A stretch of DNA of 64,000 bases from Paramacrobiotus metropolitanus (GCF_019649055.1 NW_026570274.1:496001-560000), one strand, 5' to 3'; counted from the first letter of the stretch, positions 31,677 through 43,795 are shown. Notes: generated by a model from the sequence alone, not told the origin. Program-made: numbers and translations.

Positions 31677-34078
31677 TCACTCCATTCCAGTAGGGCGTTC
31701 AGCAGCTATTTTTATTTGCAGTTTTAAGGAGAAGTCCGCAGGGTTGACGTAGCCGTTTGCCGGTTCCAGTAGATTCTTAAAATGCAACTTACATGAATAA
31801 TGAATAACCGACGGACCAGGGCAAAAGCTCGCACCTTCGTAAAGATGTAATCCGGAATTCCCCAGCTAGGACTTTCCTTGCAAAACAGACGAGAAATCGC
31901 TACAAAGTCGAAGAATATTAGATTAATGCCTGCTGTAATGCTGTTACGCTGACCGGATAAAGACGCATACTTTTCTGGAATGGTGCAGTTCCCTTTTTCC
32001 ATGGCAGTAGGCGCAGTTCTGCGTGAAATTGACAGTTCCAAGTTGCCGATTTCGAACGACTCGTACATGACAAGTACATGCCCAAAGCCGCAGGTGCATC
32101 TGTATCCTCTTCGACATGAATGCACCTGCAATACGATACAGTGCAATAGCTTCGACGGGTTCGACCGTCGCCCAATTCAAAGTTTTTGTTTCTTGTACGG
32201 CAATCGCCTCACCATAGCAGGTTCCTAAGCGCAATGGGATCGCTCTCCATATACTCGTCCAGCTCCCTGACATCCGGAATCGTGAAATTAATCACACCAT
32301 TAGCGCGACCATCTACGATGGCCAAAACACTACTTAAAACAATTCCGACGTACGCATAATCGAGCTAACTTTGTCGGGGCTTCGCGGGGAACGGCAACTG
32401 CGGTTTGATTGTTGCGTACTTGTAGTGGAAGATGTCCCGTTCTTCCGTTGGCAGCAACAAACCGCTCTGAATAAAAAAGTAAAGAAACATAACAATTCAC
32501 CGAGCTCATATTATTTTATGACAGCGGTTCAATGTTTCCGCCTACGCCAGACTAATCTGTCGCCGAAAAGGCAAGCCCCAGTTTTTCATAACAAATAACT
32601 ATCACGCGCATGCCAGCGGCTCTCATGGCGTCTTGCTCAACAACATTAAAAACCGGTGTGAAGGTCGTACCTTGACAGGCCCATCCAGAAGTTTACAACT
32701 TGTTAAGAGCGGAAAGCGGATGAGAAACAGCGCCTGACCCAACATTCCACGCCGATTAGCTGCGGAAGCGTCCACATTCGCTAGCGAGCACATGTATGTA
32801 GCCCATCTGCCACAAACAACAAAAACCGCAGTTAACATTGTCGTAAAGGATTTCTTTTTGTATCAGTAGGAGAGGACTGCGGAAAATGGTCTTACTTGTC
32901 AACCGACGAGCAAATTATGTCCTCATTGGCGGTCAATGTGTCACGCTGAAGAATAATGCGCAGTGCCTCGTGCCCAATCGCATTGAACTGCTCCGGTTCC
33001 CAGACAAATTTCGGCGATTCATCAATGATCGATAAACATTTCTCCAGGATACTCGGCGCAACGCTATCGTAATGGACCGCCTACGCAACAATCAGCATGT
33101 TATAGGGTAGAGTGGTTACCCAAATCCCGAAAAAAACCCACATCATCCAGAATATCCAGGCAGTTGTTGATGTTGAGGTCCTTCAGGACGAACTTAGTAC
33201 AGATCAGACCTGTGCAGTTATTTTTAACTATTTAACGAAACGCGAGTTATTTTCGAGTTATCGAGAGTTATCGAGTTATAACGTAACTCTGAAGCGTAAC
33301 TCGTACCCCCGAAAACTTAACTCTAGCGTAACTCGCCCAAAAATGGTATTTATTGTCTGTGGTAGCGTAACTCGCTGAATAACTCGAAACTCGGTTTACT
33401 TGCATTAATAGCGTAACTCGTAGCGTAACGCGCACGCTCCCTATAACTCCTAACTCTAACTATGGGTCAGTTTTCCATAACTGCACAGGTCTGGTACAGA
33501 TGGCTACCAATATCGGTAGGTCGTACTTGTCGGCGCAGCCCAGAGTAGGGAAGACGTTATCGCTGGTAAGGTTCTCCACGGCATCGGTGTAAATAAAGCT
33601 GTACAATGGGCTGGGTTGTCAGAACGGTACTGCAAAGGCAACGAAACACTGCAGTCGTACAGACAGACATATTCACCTGAGCATGTTAGAGAAGGCTCCG
33701 GGAAGAATGTCGGGAATACTGATGGGAGCTGTACAGTCAGCGGGCAGACTTCCATAGAACATCGTATGGAAAACAGGGCTGCGAGCCATTATGAGCCTGC
33801 AGAAGTTGAAATAAAGACACTGATAGGTACAACTGCAAGGCAGCCAAACGGTTATGGCGATTATGGACGAGCCTTAAGGATTGCACAAACTGCACTCCCA
33901 GATGGAGAACTCACTTGTGGGCTGAAAAGATCTCCACTGCGCGATAATCCCGTCCCACCTGGAACTGAACATCGCTGGTGTCTTTACAGAGCAGCAGATG
34001 CTTTGCATAGTCACCAAGCTTCGCCACTTTGGCGCGACTTCCCGCGTCCGATGCTGTAATTGGCCGTTTTTGCGACAT
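31677..34078 (-). pseudogene. BTB-BACK-MATH copy C, interrupted by a hAT-like MITE
   Basis: Exons in coding order: 34078-33915, 33796-33677, 33598-33142 (contains the insertion), 33080-32896, 32806-32671, 32466-32370, 32312-32213, 32125-31971, 31929-31835, 31775-31677. Without the 297-nt insertion (289-bp element plus 8-bp duplication at 33197-33493), and with the 41-nt intron 31930-31970 removed, the frame would hold for 436 residues. Exon 3, which codes the second half of the BTB domain, is broken by the insertion. The insertion has stops, so the present gene is probably non-functional unless the element is spliced out. Leader exon at 34338-34390; acceptor TTTCTGCAG directly before the ATG. 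The first donor has shifted by one base (CACAA|GTGAGT). Confidence 0.75.
33205..33493. mobile_element. hAT-like MITE, 289 bp
   Basis: Perfect 16-bp terminal inverted repeats (CAGACCTGTGCAGTTA ... TAACTGCACAGGTCTG) are flanked by the 8-bp target duplication GTACAGAT (33197-33204 and 33494-33501). An 8-bp duplication with CAG...CTG ends fits hAT elements. The interior has no coding capacity and is made of repeats of AGCGTAACTCG in both orientations. Confidence 0.9.
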
Positions 34079-34335
34079 TGCTGCAGAAAGGGAAAGTGAA
34101 CACTCAGATCACAGATTCACAGTCAACTGGGGTTCTGTACTTGCAGCGCAGCTAGAAGTACTTAAACAATACAGGCTTCAGAACAATCAAAAACGCTAGC
34201 AAACAAGTTTTCTCTGTCAGCAAGAATCGAAATTTCAAAAAGCGCGAGAAGATAACCAGGTAAAAATTGTACTAGTACTTAAAATCCTTTTTCGTCTTAA
34301 CTCTTAAGAACTTAGTTCACTGCCGTCTGCCACTC

Positions 34336-34390
34336 ACCCGTTGGCGGGAGATTGGCAGGCTATACTAACGCAAGGCGGAACTGCCGCGTA
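34336..34390 (-). promoter_or_regulatory. Conserved 5' leader exon / promoter block of BTB copy C
   Basis: Donor CCAACGG|GTGAGT at 34338/34337, about 260 bp upstream of the copy C ATG. The distal part reads ACTAACGCAAGGCGGAACTG then CCGCG, as in copy A. Confidence 0.55.
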
Positions 34391-34550
34391 AGTAATTCCC
34401 TTGAAAGTGTAAACGTACAAAGATTCTTTAAAACACCATCAAAAAAGTGTAGTTCTGAGGCCTGAGCCACATTGTGCCTCAGTATTTGAGGAATTGTTAA
34501 ATGGACGTTTAAATAAGGTAGAAATCTTATAATTATGATCTTCCAAAAGA

Positions 34551-34950
34551 TCTTCAGCAACCACCTCTCGGCGGTCGTCGAACGGGCAGATTCGACTGGT
34601 TTGGCCGCACTTTAATCTACGGCAAGAACAACAGGGGTTACACCACCGCGCCCTGCAGTATGAACTACTGCTTCTGTTCGAATGGGAACGGAGTGTGGTG
34701 ATTGTAATTTGGTTGCAGCGGGGGAATGGTGCTTGACGGGAATACCCACAAGTGTGTGACAAATGAACCCGACGTACTGTGGGCAAAAATTAAGCGCCAT
34801 AGAGTGGTGCGCCCCAGCCGACCAACACGGCCCCGGCTCCGTAGGCGACGGCCAATATGTGCAATAATCATTCAATAATGTCGCCGATTGTGATCGACTT
34901 CCGGTCGGAGACAACAACTGCAAGTCGGTCGGTCAGATGCCATACTAATA
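34551..34950 (+). pseudogene. Decayed copy 3 of the cathepsin C-terminal exon
   Basis: It starts TTCAGCAACCACCTC and retains GCGCCCTGCAGTATGAACTA and the GACTTCCGGTCGGAG end, but has frameshifts and an internal deletion. It lies about 160 bp beyond the copy C leader. Confidence 0.75.
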
Positions 34951-35573
34951 GTTATCGACCAAGACATTTGCACAAAAAAAATTCCCTGTATGTAAGTACT
35001 GTAACTCTATCACGAATTCTAAATAAAAATGTTGAGATAAACGCACTAATTATCGTTAGCAATTTAGCACCCACAACTCCTTCTGTACGTTGTATATTGC
35101 TGAATCAATGTACAAGCGATGCTCTGCTACATTGAAGTTATTCTACTCGTACTAAAACTGCAGAAGGTCAGTCAAAATATGAAATTAATATGTTATTGTG
35201 GTTAGGTAATTGCCAATTTGCCACTACCTGCGTAATAACTGGAAAATATAGAAATTCAGAAAACATATCTGCACAGCATACAACAACAACAACAAAGCAA
35301 ACAGCAGCATAAATACTTAAGTACTACGGGTAGTACTCTGTACGCTTTCAAAAACGCAATAATCTATAACTCAAACTAATTCTATCTACTCAGCGACTAA
35401 AACATCCAGTGTCTAATCAGCTAACAAACGGTCTTGGGCAACGTAACAAAAAACCTGGCAAGAAGAACTGGTTCGAAACTTCACTACGAAAAACGATAAC
35501 GCAAGGAAACTTGGAACATTTACAAAAACCAAACTACAGTATTTAACATGTGTGTGGGCCACTGTCTAATGTT
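34951..35573. other. Duplicated 3' spacer, unit 4
   Basis: A diverged copy of 22412-23041 with the (CAA)n tract near 35280. No gene. Confidence 0.6.
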
Positions 35574-37706
35574 TCACTCCATTCCAGTAGGCAGTTCAGC
35601 AGTCATTTCAATTTGCAGTTTTAATGAGAAATCAGCAGGGTTGACGTAGCCGTTCGCCGGATCCAGTAGTTTCTTGAAATACAAATCTATGTGTGAATAA
35701 TTTGAGTAACCAAGAATTCAGCGGGACAAGCTCTCACCTTCATACAGATATATTTCTGAAATCCCCAGCTAGGACTTCCCTTGCAAAACAGACGGGAAAA
35801 ATCTACAAAATTGAAGAATATTGGGTTGCCTGATGTCACGCTAACCGCACACAGAAACATACTTAATTTCTTGACTGTTTCAGCTTCCGTTTTCCATGGT
35901 AGTAGGCACAATTCTGCATGAACTAAGCAGCTCCATGTTGCCGATTGCGGACGGCTGGTACACGCCAAGTAGAAGCCAAACGCCACAGACGCACCGTCGG
36001 TTTTCTTTTCGACCTGGATACACCTGCAATACGACGCATTGCACTAGCTTCCACCTTCGGCCACCTCAAAGCGTCCGTTTCCTCTGCGACAACCGCCTCA
36101 CCAGTGCAGGTTTCTAACTGTAATGGCATCGCTGGCCGCATACGGTTCCGCCAGCTTCCTGATATCCGCAATCGTACAGCTAATGACACCAGAAGCGCGT
36201 AAATCTAAAACGGCCAAACCAATACCTAAAACATGGGAATAGTTTCCAACGCACGCTGAGAAAAACTAACTTTGTCGGGGCGCCGTGCTGAATGGAAGCC
36301 GAGGTTTGATTGTGGCGTACTTGTAGTGGAAGATGTCCCGTTCTTCCGATTTCAGCAACAAACCGCTCTGTGAAAAATAGACTCATATCAGCTGATGCCG
36401 GCGGTTCAATGTTTCCGCTTACGCCAGACTAATTGGCCCTTTCAGAAGGCCGGCGCAAGCCAATCTTAACAATAACGGCAATTATATCGCCCTTGCCAGC
36501 AGATTCAAGTCTTACTCATAAACATTTAAAAATCGGTGTGAAGGCCGTACCTTGACAGGCCCATCCAGCAGTTTATAATTGGTCAAAAGCGGAAAGCGAA
36601 TGAGAAACAGCACCTCGCCCAGTATTTTACGCCGATTGGCGGCGGAAGCGCCCCAGTTCTTACGCGTGCACATGTTCGTAGCCCACCTGTCACAGGCAAA
36701 AGTGTCCGCAGACCGCAATAAGTGTCATTATACTCGTTACTCTCAACTGGTTTTCGTTAGTACATTATCTGTGTATCAGCATAAGAGAACTGCAAAAGTT
36801 CGCCTTACTTGTCAACCGACGAGCAAATTATATCTTCATTGGCGGTCAACGTGTCACGCTGAAGAATGATGCGCAATGCCTCGTGTCCAATCGCACTGAA
36901 CTGCTCCAATTCCCAGATTATTTTTGGTGATTCATCAATGAGGGATAAACACTTCTCCAGGATACTCGGGGCAACAGTATCGTAATGAATCGCCTACGGA
37001 GCAATCAACTTATTGTAATTCGTATGGTAGCGGTCACCCAAGGTTCGAAACCCACATCATCCAGAATATCCAGGCAGTTGTTGATGTTGAGGTCCTTCAG
37101 GACGAAGTCAGTACACATAGATACCAACAACGGTAGATCGTACTTGTCCGCGCAGCCCAGCGTGGGGAAAACGTTTTCCTTGGTGAGGTTCTCCAAAGCA
37201 TCAGTGTAGATGTAGCTGTACAATGGATTGTATCGTCATAATATAAAAGTACGTTATAAGTTATTCAAGTTTCAACGCAAGAAAAAAAATACCGTAGAAT
37301 GACAGACGCGCTTACCTGAGCATGTTGGAGAAGGCTTCGGGAAGAACGTCGGGAATGTTGATGGGAGCTTTGCGCTTTTCGGGCAGACTTCCATAGAACA
37401 TTGTATGGAATACAGGGCTGCGACCCATTATGGCTCTGCATAACGACATTGACAAGTTTCAAATGCTAAGCAGCCAAACGGGTGTGGCGATTATGGACGA
37501 GGATCGTACGAACTGCAATCCAGATGGAGAACTCACCTGTGGGCTGGAAAGATCTTCACAGCGCCATAATCATGTCCCACTCGGAACCGAACATCGCTAG
37601 TGTCTTTACAGAGCAGCAGATGCTTTGCATAGTCGCCAAGCTTCGCCACCTTGTTGCGACTTTCCGCGTCCGATGATTGTGCTGTAATTTGCCGTTTTTG
37701 CGACAT
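35574..37706 (-). CDS. BTB-BACK-MATH protein, copy D (intact)
   Basis: Exons in coding order: 37706-37537, 37435-37316, 37215-37056, 36993-36809, 36686-36551, 36367-36271, 36204-36102, 36023-35863, 35829-35738, 35672-35574. They sum to 440 residues with the 33-nt intron 35830-35862 removed, or 451 if retained; both are in frame. All BTB, BACK and MATH motifs are present (VGHDYGAVKIFPAHR, CADKYDLPLLV, WGFQKYI, LLDP). Splice acceptor CCGACTCCAG sits 2 bases before the ATG, matching the leader exon at 37965-38019. Few differences from copy B suggest recent duplication or gene conversion. Confidence 0.8.
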
Positions 37707-37962
37707 AACTGGAGTCGGCAGGAAATGTGGACATTCAGATCACAGTCACTTGGGGGCTTGCAGTGCAGCCAGGTAGAAAGTATAGGCTTTTGAGGAATCG
37801 AAAACGCTTTTAAAGCAGTTTTCTTCATCAAAGAAATTTGAAAAAATCGCGACAAGTCACAACTGACAACGGAAAATCGTTTTCGTCCTGCTGCTAGCGT
37901 TGTAACCGATAAGTCACAAGTGTTCACAGTCACACTTCTCAGTTTACTGCCGTCTGTCACTC

Positions 37963-38019
37963 ACCCGTTGGCGGTGGGGTTGACCCGCTATACTCGCAAG
38001 GTTGAACTGCCGCGGCAGT
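37963..38019 (-). promoter_or_regulatory. Conserved 5' leader exon / promoter block of BTB copy D
   Basis: Donor at 37965/37964. The distal end carries the perfect palindrome ACTGCCGCGGCAGT at 38006-38019. It lies about 260 bp upstream of the ATG. Confidence 0.6.
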
Positions 38020-38189
38020 AGGCACTTCTTAGTCTTAGAATCAGCCGCTTTAAAACACCACTATAGTTCTTACAATAAGGCTGAATTAGCCAGATTGTGC
38101 CTCAGTATTTGACGGACACGATAAGTGGACGTTTAGATATGGTAGAAAATGAAACATAAATTAAATACTTATATCGTACTGATCTTCTA

Positions 38190-38523
38190 TAAGATCTGCA
38201 GCAACCACCTCGGCGGTCGGCGAACGAGCGGACACGACTGTTGTGAACGCACCTTCTGCGGCAACATGACGAACGGAAATTACGCCACCGCGCCGTGTAG
38301 TCCTTATGAAATATTACTGCAGCTGCTAACGGAAACGTGCTGTGGTTAGATTTCGGGCTGGAGGTATGGTGTTCGGTGGGAATACTCACACGTGCGGGAC
38401 CACGAACCCGACGTACTGCGACCAGAAACCGGCACATACCGACCAGAAAACCCGTCGGGGCAGTTGTTCGACTTCCGGTCGGAGGTCAGCAGCTGAACGT
38501 GGGTAGGTCCCAAACCATACTGT
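38190..38523 (+). pseudogene. Decayed copy 4 of the cathepsin C-terminal exon
   Basis: It starts GCAGCAACCACC and keeps TTCTGCGGCAACATGACGAA and ACGAACCCGACGTACTG, then skips by deletion to the GACTTCCGGTCGGAGGT end. It is the shortest of the four fragments. Confidence 0.7.
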
Positions 38524-39155
38524 TTCCTAGACCGGCACTGTCTCGCAGGCGTAAATCACGTACTGTAGTCATACTTGAAGACACCTTTCGTGTTCACTCG
38601 AGTGCGCTTAATACAGAATTATAAAAGAACGTCAAGAGCAGTCTGTCCAATATAACAAGAATACACAATGTGCTTCCCTACTGGTGTACTTTGCATTGTG
38701 TTTTAAAGCTTAAAGAATGCCAACTGACAAACTGAATGCTGTCATGGATCTAACCGAGGTATATGAGATCCAGTGATCCACCCATTAATTACTTACATAT
38801 TACACATTATCTGTATAACAGATTAGACAAAAACTTCGGTTTTCTGAATAATTGTACAAGCGAGTGTATCTGTACTGCTGCGCTAAAGTCATAATTACAA
38901 ATTTAAAACTACAAAGTACAACGAAATACGGGGGTGAGGTGGCATGTTCAACAAGGTGCGTAAAATAAATTACAAAATATTCCCGTACGCCATTTTGTTT
39001 TTGGTTTTTCATTCCAAGTCTAATCAAGTACCGAAAATCTAGTAAGAACTGGTTTGAAATTCGTCTACGCACGCGAAAGCGCCATTTCAGAATGCACTGC
39101 GAAATGTTCACCCAAAAAACAATTTTTTCATCATGTACGTACGCGGGTCACTGTT
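38524..39155. other. Spacer of unit 5
   Basis: AT-rich, weakly similar to the other unit spacers. The minus-strand open frame at 38800-39111 has no motif and is not called. Confidence 0.5.
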
Positions 39156-39360
39156 TCATTCGATTCCAGAAGGAAGTTCAGCACGGACTTCGATCTGCAG
39201 CTTTAAGGAGAAGTCAGTAGGGCTGACGTAGCCGTTCGTCGGATCTAGAAATTCCTAACTACATGTACGTAAGTGGATCATGAGCACCCGGGGATTTAGG
39301 GCGAAACACGCTTAATACCTCCATTAAGATATATTTTGGGAATCCCCGGCTATTCCCGAC
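39156..39360 (-). pseudogene. BTB-BACK-MATH copy E, deletion remnant
   Basis: Only the last exon (about 39156-39254, LLDP/GYV region, frame damaged) and the end of the preceding exon (about 39318-39352, GGGATTCCCAAAATATATCT on the minus strand) remain. They are followed within about 50 bp by the leader block. Everything between, about 2 kb of BTB, BACK and most of MATH, is deleted. Confidence 0.8.
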
Positions 39361-39398
39361 ATACATGAGACGTTTCACGGTTCACCCGTCTGCCACTC

Positions 39399-39465
39399 AC
39401 CCGTTGGCGTACGGCTTGGTCCACGTTACTATACTAACGCAAAGGTGAAACTGCCGCGGCAGTAG
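39399..39465 (-). promoter_or_regulatory. Orphan leader block of BTB copy E
   Basis: Donor at 39401/39400 and the perfect palindrome ACTGCCGCGGCAGT at 39450-39463. There is no intact gene left to serve. Confidence 0.6.
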
Positions 39466-40704
39466 TTTATACTCAAAAGTTAAAAACACAGTAGCGTAGT
39501 AATAATAACTTGACTTTTCCTCCAACTTTTTTCGATTAACTCAAGTTATTATTTAAGTGGCTATGCCTGTTCAGCCGGTGGGTGCTCAGTGCTCACCTGC
39601 AGAGTGCAGACATCCCCATCCGGACAGATACTCAGTTTCTGGTTGGACTTCACCAACTCGATGCCGATCGCTCAGAAGAAAACCATTAGTGCAGAGCTGG
39701 ATGTGAACTTATTTGATTCTCACTTCGTTGCGCTTAGTACGTATAATGTGAAGTTCTAAAATAATCCGCGACTAACTCAAAGAATGTTGTACGAAAAATT
39801 CAAGATAGACAAGTATGTACATATTATCAAAATATACTCCTACAAGCTCTCGCACCTGTGTTTTCGATTCTAACAGAATTTGGACGCAACAACATAAATT
39901 AAAGAATTAATCGAAATCAGCGAGAAACACAATTGTATTTCCAAAAAAAATTTCACAAATCTGCAAATTACTCTACAACAACAACACAGTACACTATATT
40001 GTCATTCATTATTTACTTGAAACTAAATTTAATTACTGGTACAATCTGATAGTTATAACCCCTATACCAGTAAGTACTTATATAGATATTCTTGCAGAAG
40101 TTCAGTTTAGGACGTTCTGTAACTACAGAAAGGTAACTCCCAAAACGTCTTCGCTACAAAACGTCCCATGCGAAATTTCTCCACACCTGTACATGAATGC
40201 AAAACAAATACATAGAGGTATTTTGAGGTTCCACTACTTTGGCATGCTCAGGTATTGTATATCTATATAAGAAATGTTTCTATGTAGAAAAGGCACCGGT
40301 TGATTCGGTTCGTAGACAATTCTGGAAGATAAATAGTTATAGTTTGCTAACGATGAAAACAACGAAAAGTCTTCTACCGTACACCTCAATAGTTGAAAGC
40401 ACTGCACATAAACACTACATACAGTACGACTGTACGAGTACAGTATTCGGCAGACGGCACTGCACCGGTAGGCATTATTATTACTTAAGTATTCAGAACG
40501 TTTTCATAAACACTAGCAGAATCCGTAACCAGAACTCCGGAAACATTCCCGATTCAGCAGAACATTGCATCTCAAAACTTATAAGCGCTTGGATCACCGG
40601 AAATTTAGCAACTAGGATTAGGACAAAATTCTGCACCACCCGAAAACGATAACGCCATTTCAAGATGCGAGGAAACTCACAACGTTTTAAATCAAAATTT
40701 TTTA
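39466..40704. other. Spacer between copies E and F, with one unassigned exon-like block
   Basis: AT-rich. On the minus strand 39670-39597 reads as a 74-nt exon (acceptor TTCTTCTGAG, donor CTGCAG|GTGAGC) with peptide core IELVKSNQKLSICPDGDVCT. I cannot attach it to a gene. Open frames at 40239-40765 have no motif. Confidence 0.4.
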
Positions 40705-42981
40705 TCATTTCTGTGCGGGATCGGTGTTCCTCACACAGATACATCCACCGGCGCACTGCATGCATTCCATTCCACTTGGAAGTTCAGCCGTCATTTGAAC
40801 CTGCAGTCTCAAAGAGAAGTCCTCCGGGTTGACGTAGCCTTTCGCCGGATCCAGTAATTCCTGAATATAACAGCCAAAGCGAACGAATCATATAACCAAG
40901 GTTTAACCGGTCAAAACCATTACCTCCATAGAGATATATTGCGGGAATCCCCAGCAGTTGCTGTCCTTTGCAAACAATCGGGAAAACGCTGCAACATTTA
41001 ACGATTACCTTGCCAAGGTCACATTCACGGGGTTTGTGAGGCTACAATGACCGCACAGTTAACAAGCGTACGTCTTTTAAGTGGTGCAATTCCTGTTTTC
41101 CAAGGCAGCAGGTGGAACTCTGCCTTAACCAAGCACGTCCAGGAAGCCGCTCTCGGAGAGCCAGAACAGTTCAGATAGAAGCACAGAGTAGCACGCTGAC
41201 CGTCAGTCTGCTTGTGAACCCCTATCTTCCTGCAAAACGAAGAATGTAAACGGCGTCAACCTTTGCATATTTTCCAACTGACTCAACCCCTCACCACAGC
41301 AGCTTTCTGACCGTTATGGGATCGCTGAACGCAAAAGCGTCCTGCATCTTTCTCACATCCGGAATTGTAAAGCTGATAACACCCTCAGCGCGCACGTCTA
41401 GAGATAAAGTACGATAAGACGTTTCGAAAAACACGGCTGGAATGCAATCGTCAGCGTACGCACTTTGTCGAGGCTCCGTACGGAACGGCAGCTGCGGTTT
41501 GATTGTAGCGTGCTTGTAGTGTAAGATATCCCAGCCATCCGATTGCAGCAGCAAACCGCTCTAACAAAATAAAACACAAAATTTCGTTTAAACTGACGCC
41601 GATGGCGCTTCAGTGATCTGCATACCGGTGGCTATGTTTTTTTTACGCTGCTGCAAAATAGAGGTGTCATGATGTCGATGATAAAATACTCTCTGTTTTA
41701 TAATTAAGTATGTGCCTTCGCGAGAATGATCGGGTGCTCTTGACAACCAGCAACCAGGAATATCTCAAGAAGGCCAGGTTCGCTAATTTTTCTATTATAA
41801 CTGCGTTGGATTAATTAGGATCAGCTCAGGCGTGAGAACAGAATAAGCCAGTGTGCGCTGTAAAGGCCGTACTAACCTTCACAGGTCCATCCAACAGTTG
41901 AGCATCGGTCAGGAGCGGAAAGCGGATGAGAAGAAACGCTTGGCCCAGTACTTCACGTCGGTTTGCCGAAGAAGCGTCCATGGCCTTTCGCTTGCACATA
42001 TTCTCAGCCCACCTGCCAAAAACCGTCTAATAAAAGCCGCAGCTGTACCAAACTCACCCAACCGAGGCCAACTGCCGAAAATTTCATGGTTTACTTGTCA
42101 ACAGACGCGCAAATGGTGTCTTCATTGGCGGTCAACGTGTCCCGTTGAAGGATAGTGCAAAGCGCCTCTTGTCCAATAGCACGGAACTGGTCTGACTTCC
42201 AGATGGTTGTGGCTGATTCATCAATCAGCGACAGACATTTCTCAAGGATGCTCGGCGCAGCACTTGCGTAGAGCACCGCCTACACAAAGATTCGCGATTT
42301 AGCTGCTACCAATATGTATAGCGGTGTCTGTACTCTGTAGTATAAGCAGTTCAGTCATGACGACATACGTCATCCAGAATATCCAAGCAGTTGTTGACGT
42401 TGAGTTTATTCATGATGTACTCAGTGCACAGGACTACCAACGATGGCAAGTCATACCTATCCGCGCAGCTCAGTGTGAGGAACACGTTATCCTTGGTGAA
42501 AGTCTGGACGGTATCGGTGTAGATGTAGCTGCAGAATTCGCTGTGTTGCCAGCAATGTCGTAACGATACGTCGATAAGAGTCCACACACACACAGTACCT
42601 GAGCATATTCGCGAAGACGTCGGGAATAATGTCGGGAATACTGATGGGAGCTGTGCCACTGTCGGGCAGACTTCCATAAAACATCGTATGGAATACAGGG
42701 CTGCGAAGACCCATTATGAGCCTGCACACGATCGCAAAGAAAACCAAATGGATTTGCTCGGCTATGGTCTATGGATAAGGATCCATCGTTACTCGTTAGC
42801 GATAATCAGTGCAGAGCTACCTGTGGGCTGGAAAGACCTTCTCAACGCCATAATGACGGCCGATCGCGAACTGAACATCGCTCATATCGTCGCAGAATAG
42901 CAGGTGCTTCGCACATTCCCCAAGCTTCGCTACCTTGGTGCGCCTTTCCGCGTCCGATGATTCTGTGGTACTCTCTGACAT
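40705..42981 (-). CDS. BTB-BACK-MATH protein, copy F (most diverged)
   Basis: Exons in coding order: 42981-42821, 42721-42599, 42528-42369, 42279-42095, 42012-41877, 41560-41464, 41397-41295, 41229-41072, 40988-40924, 40860-40705. They give 447 residues in frame only if the 83-nt intron 40989-41071 (GTACGC...TTGCAG) is removed; unspliced, the region has a frameshift and stops. The BTB (SDVQFAIG, FHTMFYGSLP, CADRYDLPSLV) and BACK regions are clear. The MATH part is somewhat shorter in the middle. The C-terminus has an extra Cys-rich tail (MECMQCAGGCICVRNTDP) not found in A-D. Its leader block is farther upstream (43798-43855) because a long-TIR element sits in between. It is probably the oldest copy or a separate paralogue. 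Confidence 0.7.
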
Positions 42982-43228
42982 AATTGAAGTCTGTTGAGCA
43001 AACCAAAGAACACAGACGGTGATAGACTTGCTGTATTAACCAGCCAGAAAGTGAAATATAGGGGAGCTGTAAAAACACCGTAAATGATGGACAACGAAAA
43101 ACATAAAAGGTAAAAAGAAAGCGTCGAACTCAAACAATAATTATGATATTGTTGTCAACTTGTCATTTATTTGTGTTTTCAATTTTTTTTAATTTTTTAA
43201 ATTGCTGATTGTGCTGTGTTTTCAAATA

Positions 43229-43775
43229 CTGTAGTGGCTCGCACATCTTGAACCACAGAGTTGGTATACGGGAAAAAACTCCATCCAATATACACACTCT
43301 AACGGGGCAAAATGCACGGCTATGAAATAATGTTTGATTTGATTTTAAGATGAATACTCCTTCTGAATCTGTGACTCTGTCCAAGAAGTCAAACATTTTC
43401 ATTAAAATTGTAATTCACCCAAGAAAAAAGATATGTATCTGAGAGCTCGAATTGTTCTGCAGCTGTAGAATGTTGTCGCTGAACGTACCCCTCCCCCCTC
43501 CAGGGGCACCCCAAAAACCACAACAAATCAGTTTTTGAATTCGAGTTGACAGGGAAGCTCTAAGTTAATGGCTGCTTTCGGGCATAAATATAATTAATAA
43601 TTATTAGAGCTCTAATTTTTCTTAATATTCAAGAAGGTTCTCCAGACCAGATGTTCTGAGACATCAGAAATTTATCAGTGCACACCGTGCGTTTGGCCCT
43701 GTTAGAGTGTGTATATTGGATGCGCTTTTTTCCCGTACACCAACTCTGTGGTTCAAGATGTGCGAGCCACTACAG
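43229..43775. mobile_element. Foldback/MITE with ~90-bp terminal inverted repeats and TA flanks
   Basis: The left arm 43229-43320 and the right arm (about 43684-43775) are inverted copies with few mismatches (CTGTAGTGGCTCGCACATCT ... AGATGTGCGAGCCACTACAG). TA dinucleotides flank both ends (43227-43228 and 43776-43777), as in Tc1/mariner-type insertions. The roughly 360-bp centre is AT-rich with no ORF. It lies in the 5' leader intron of BTB copy F. Confidence 0.75.
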
Positions 43776-43795
43776 TACATTTGCATGCGTCACCC

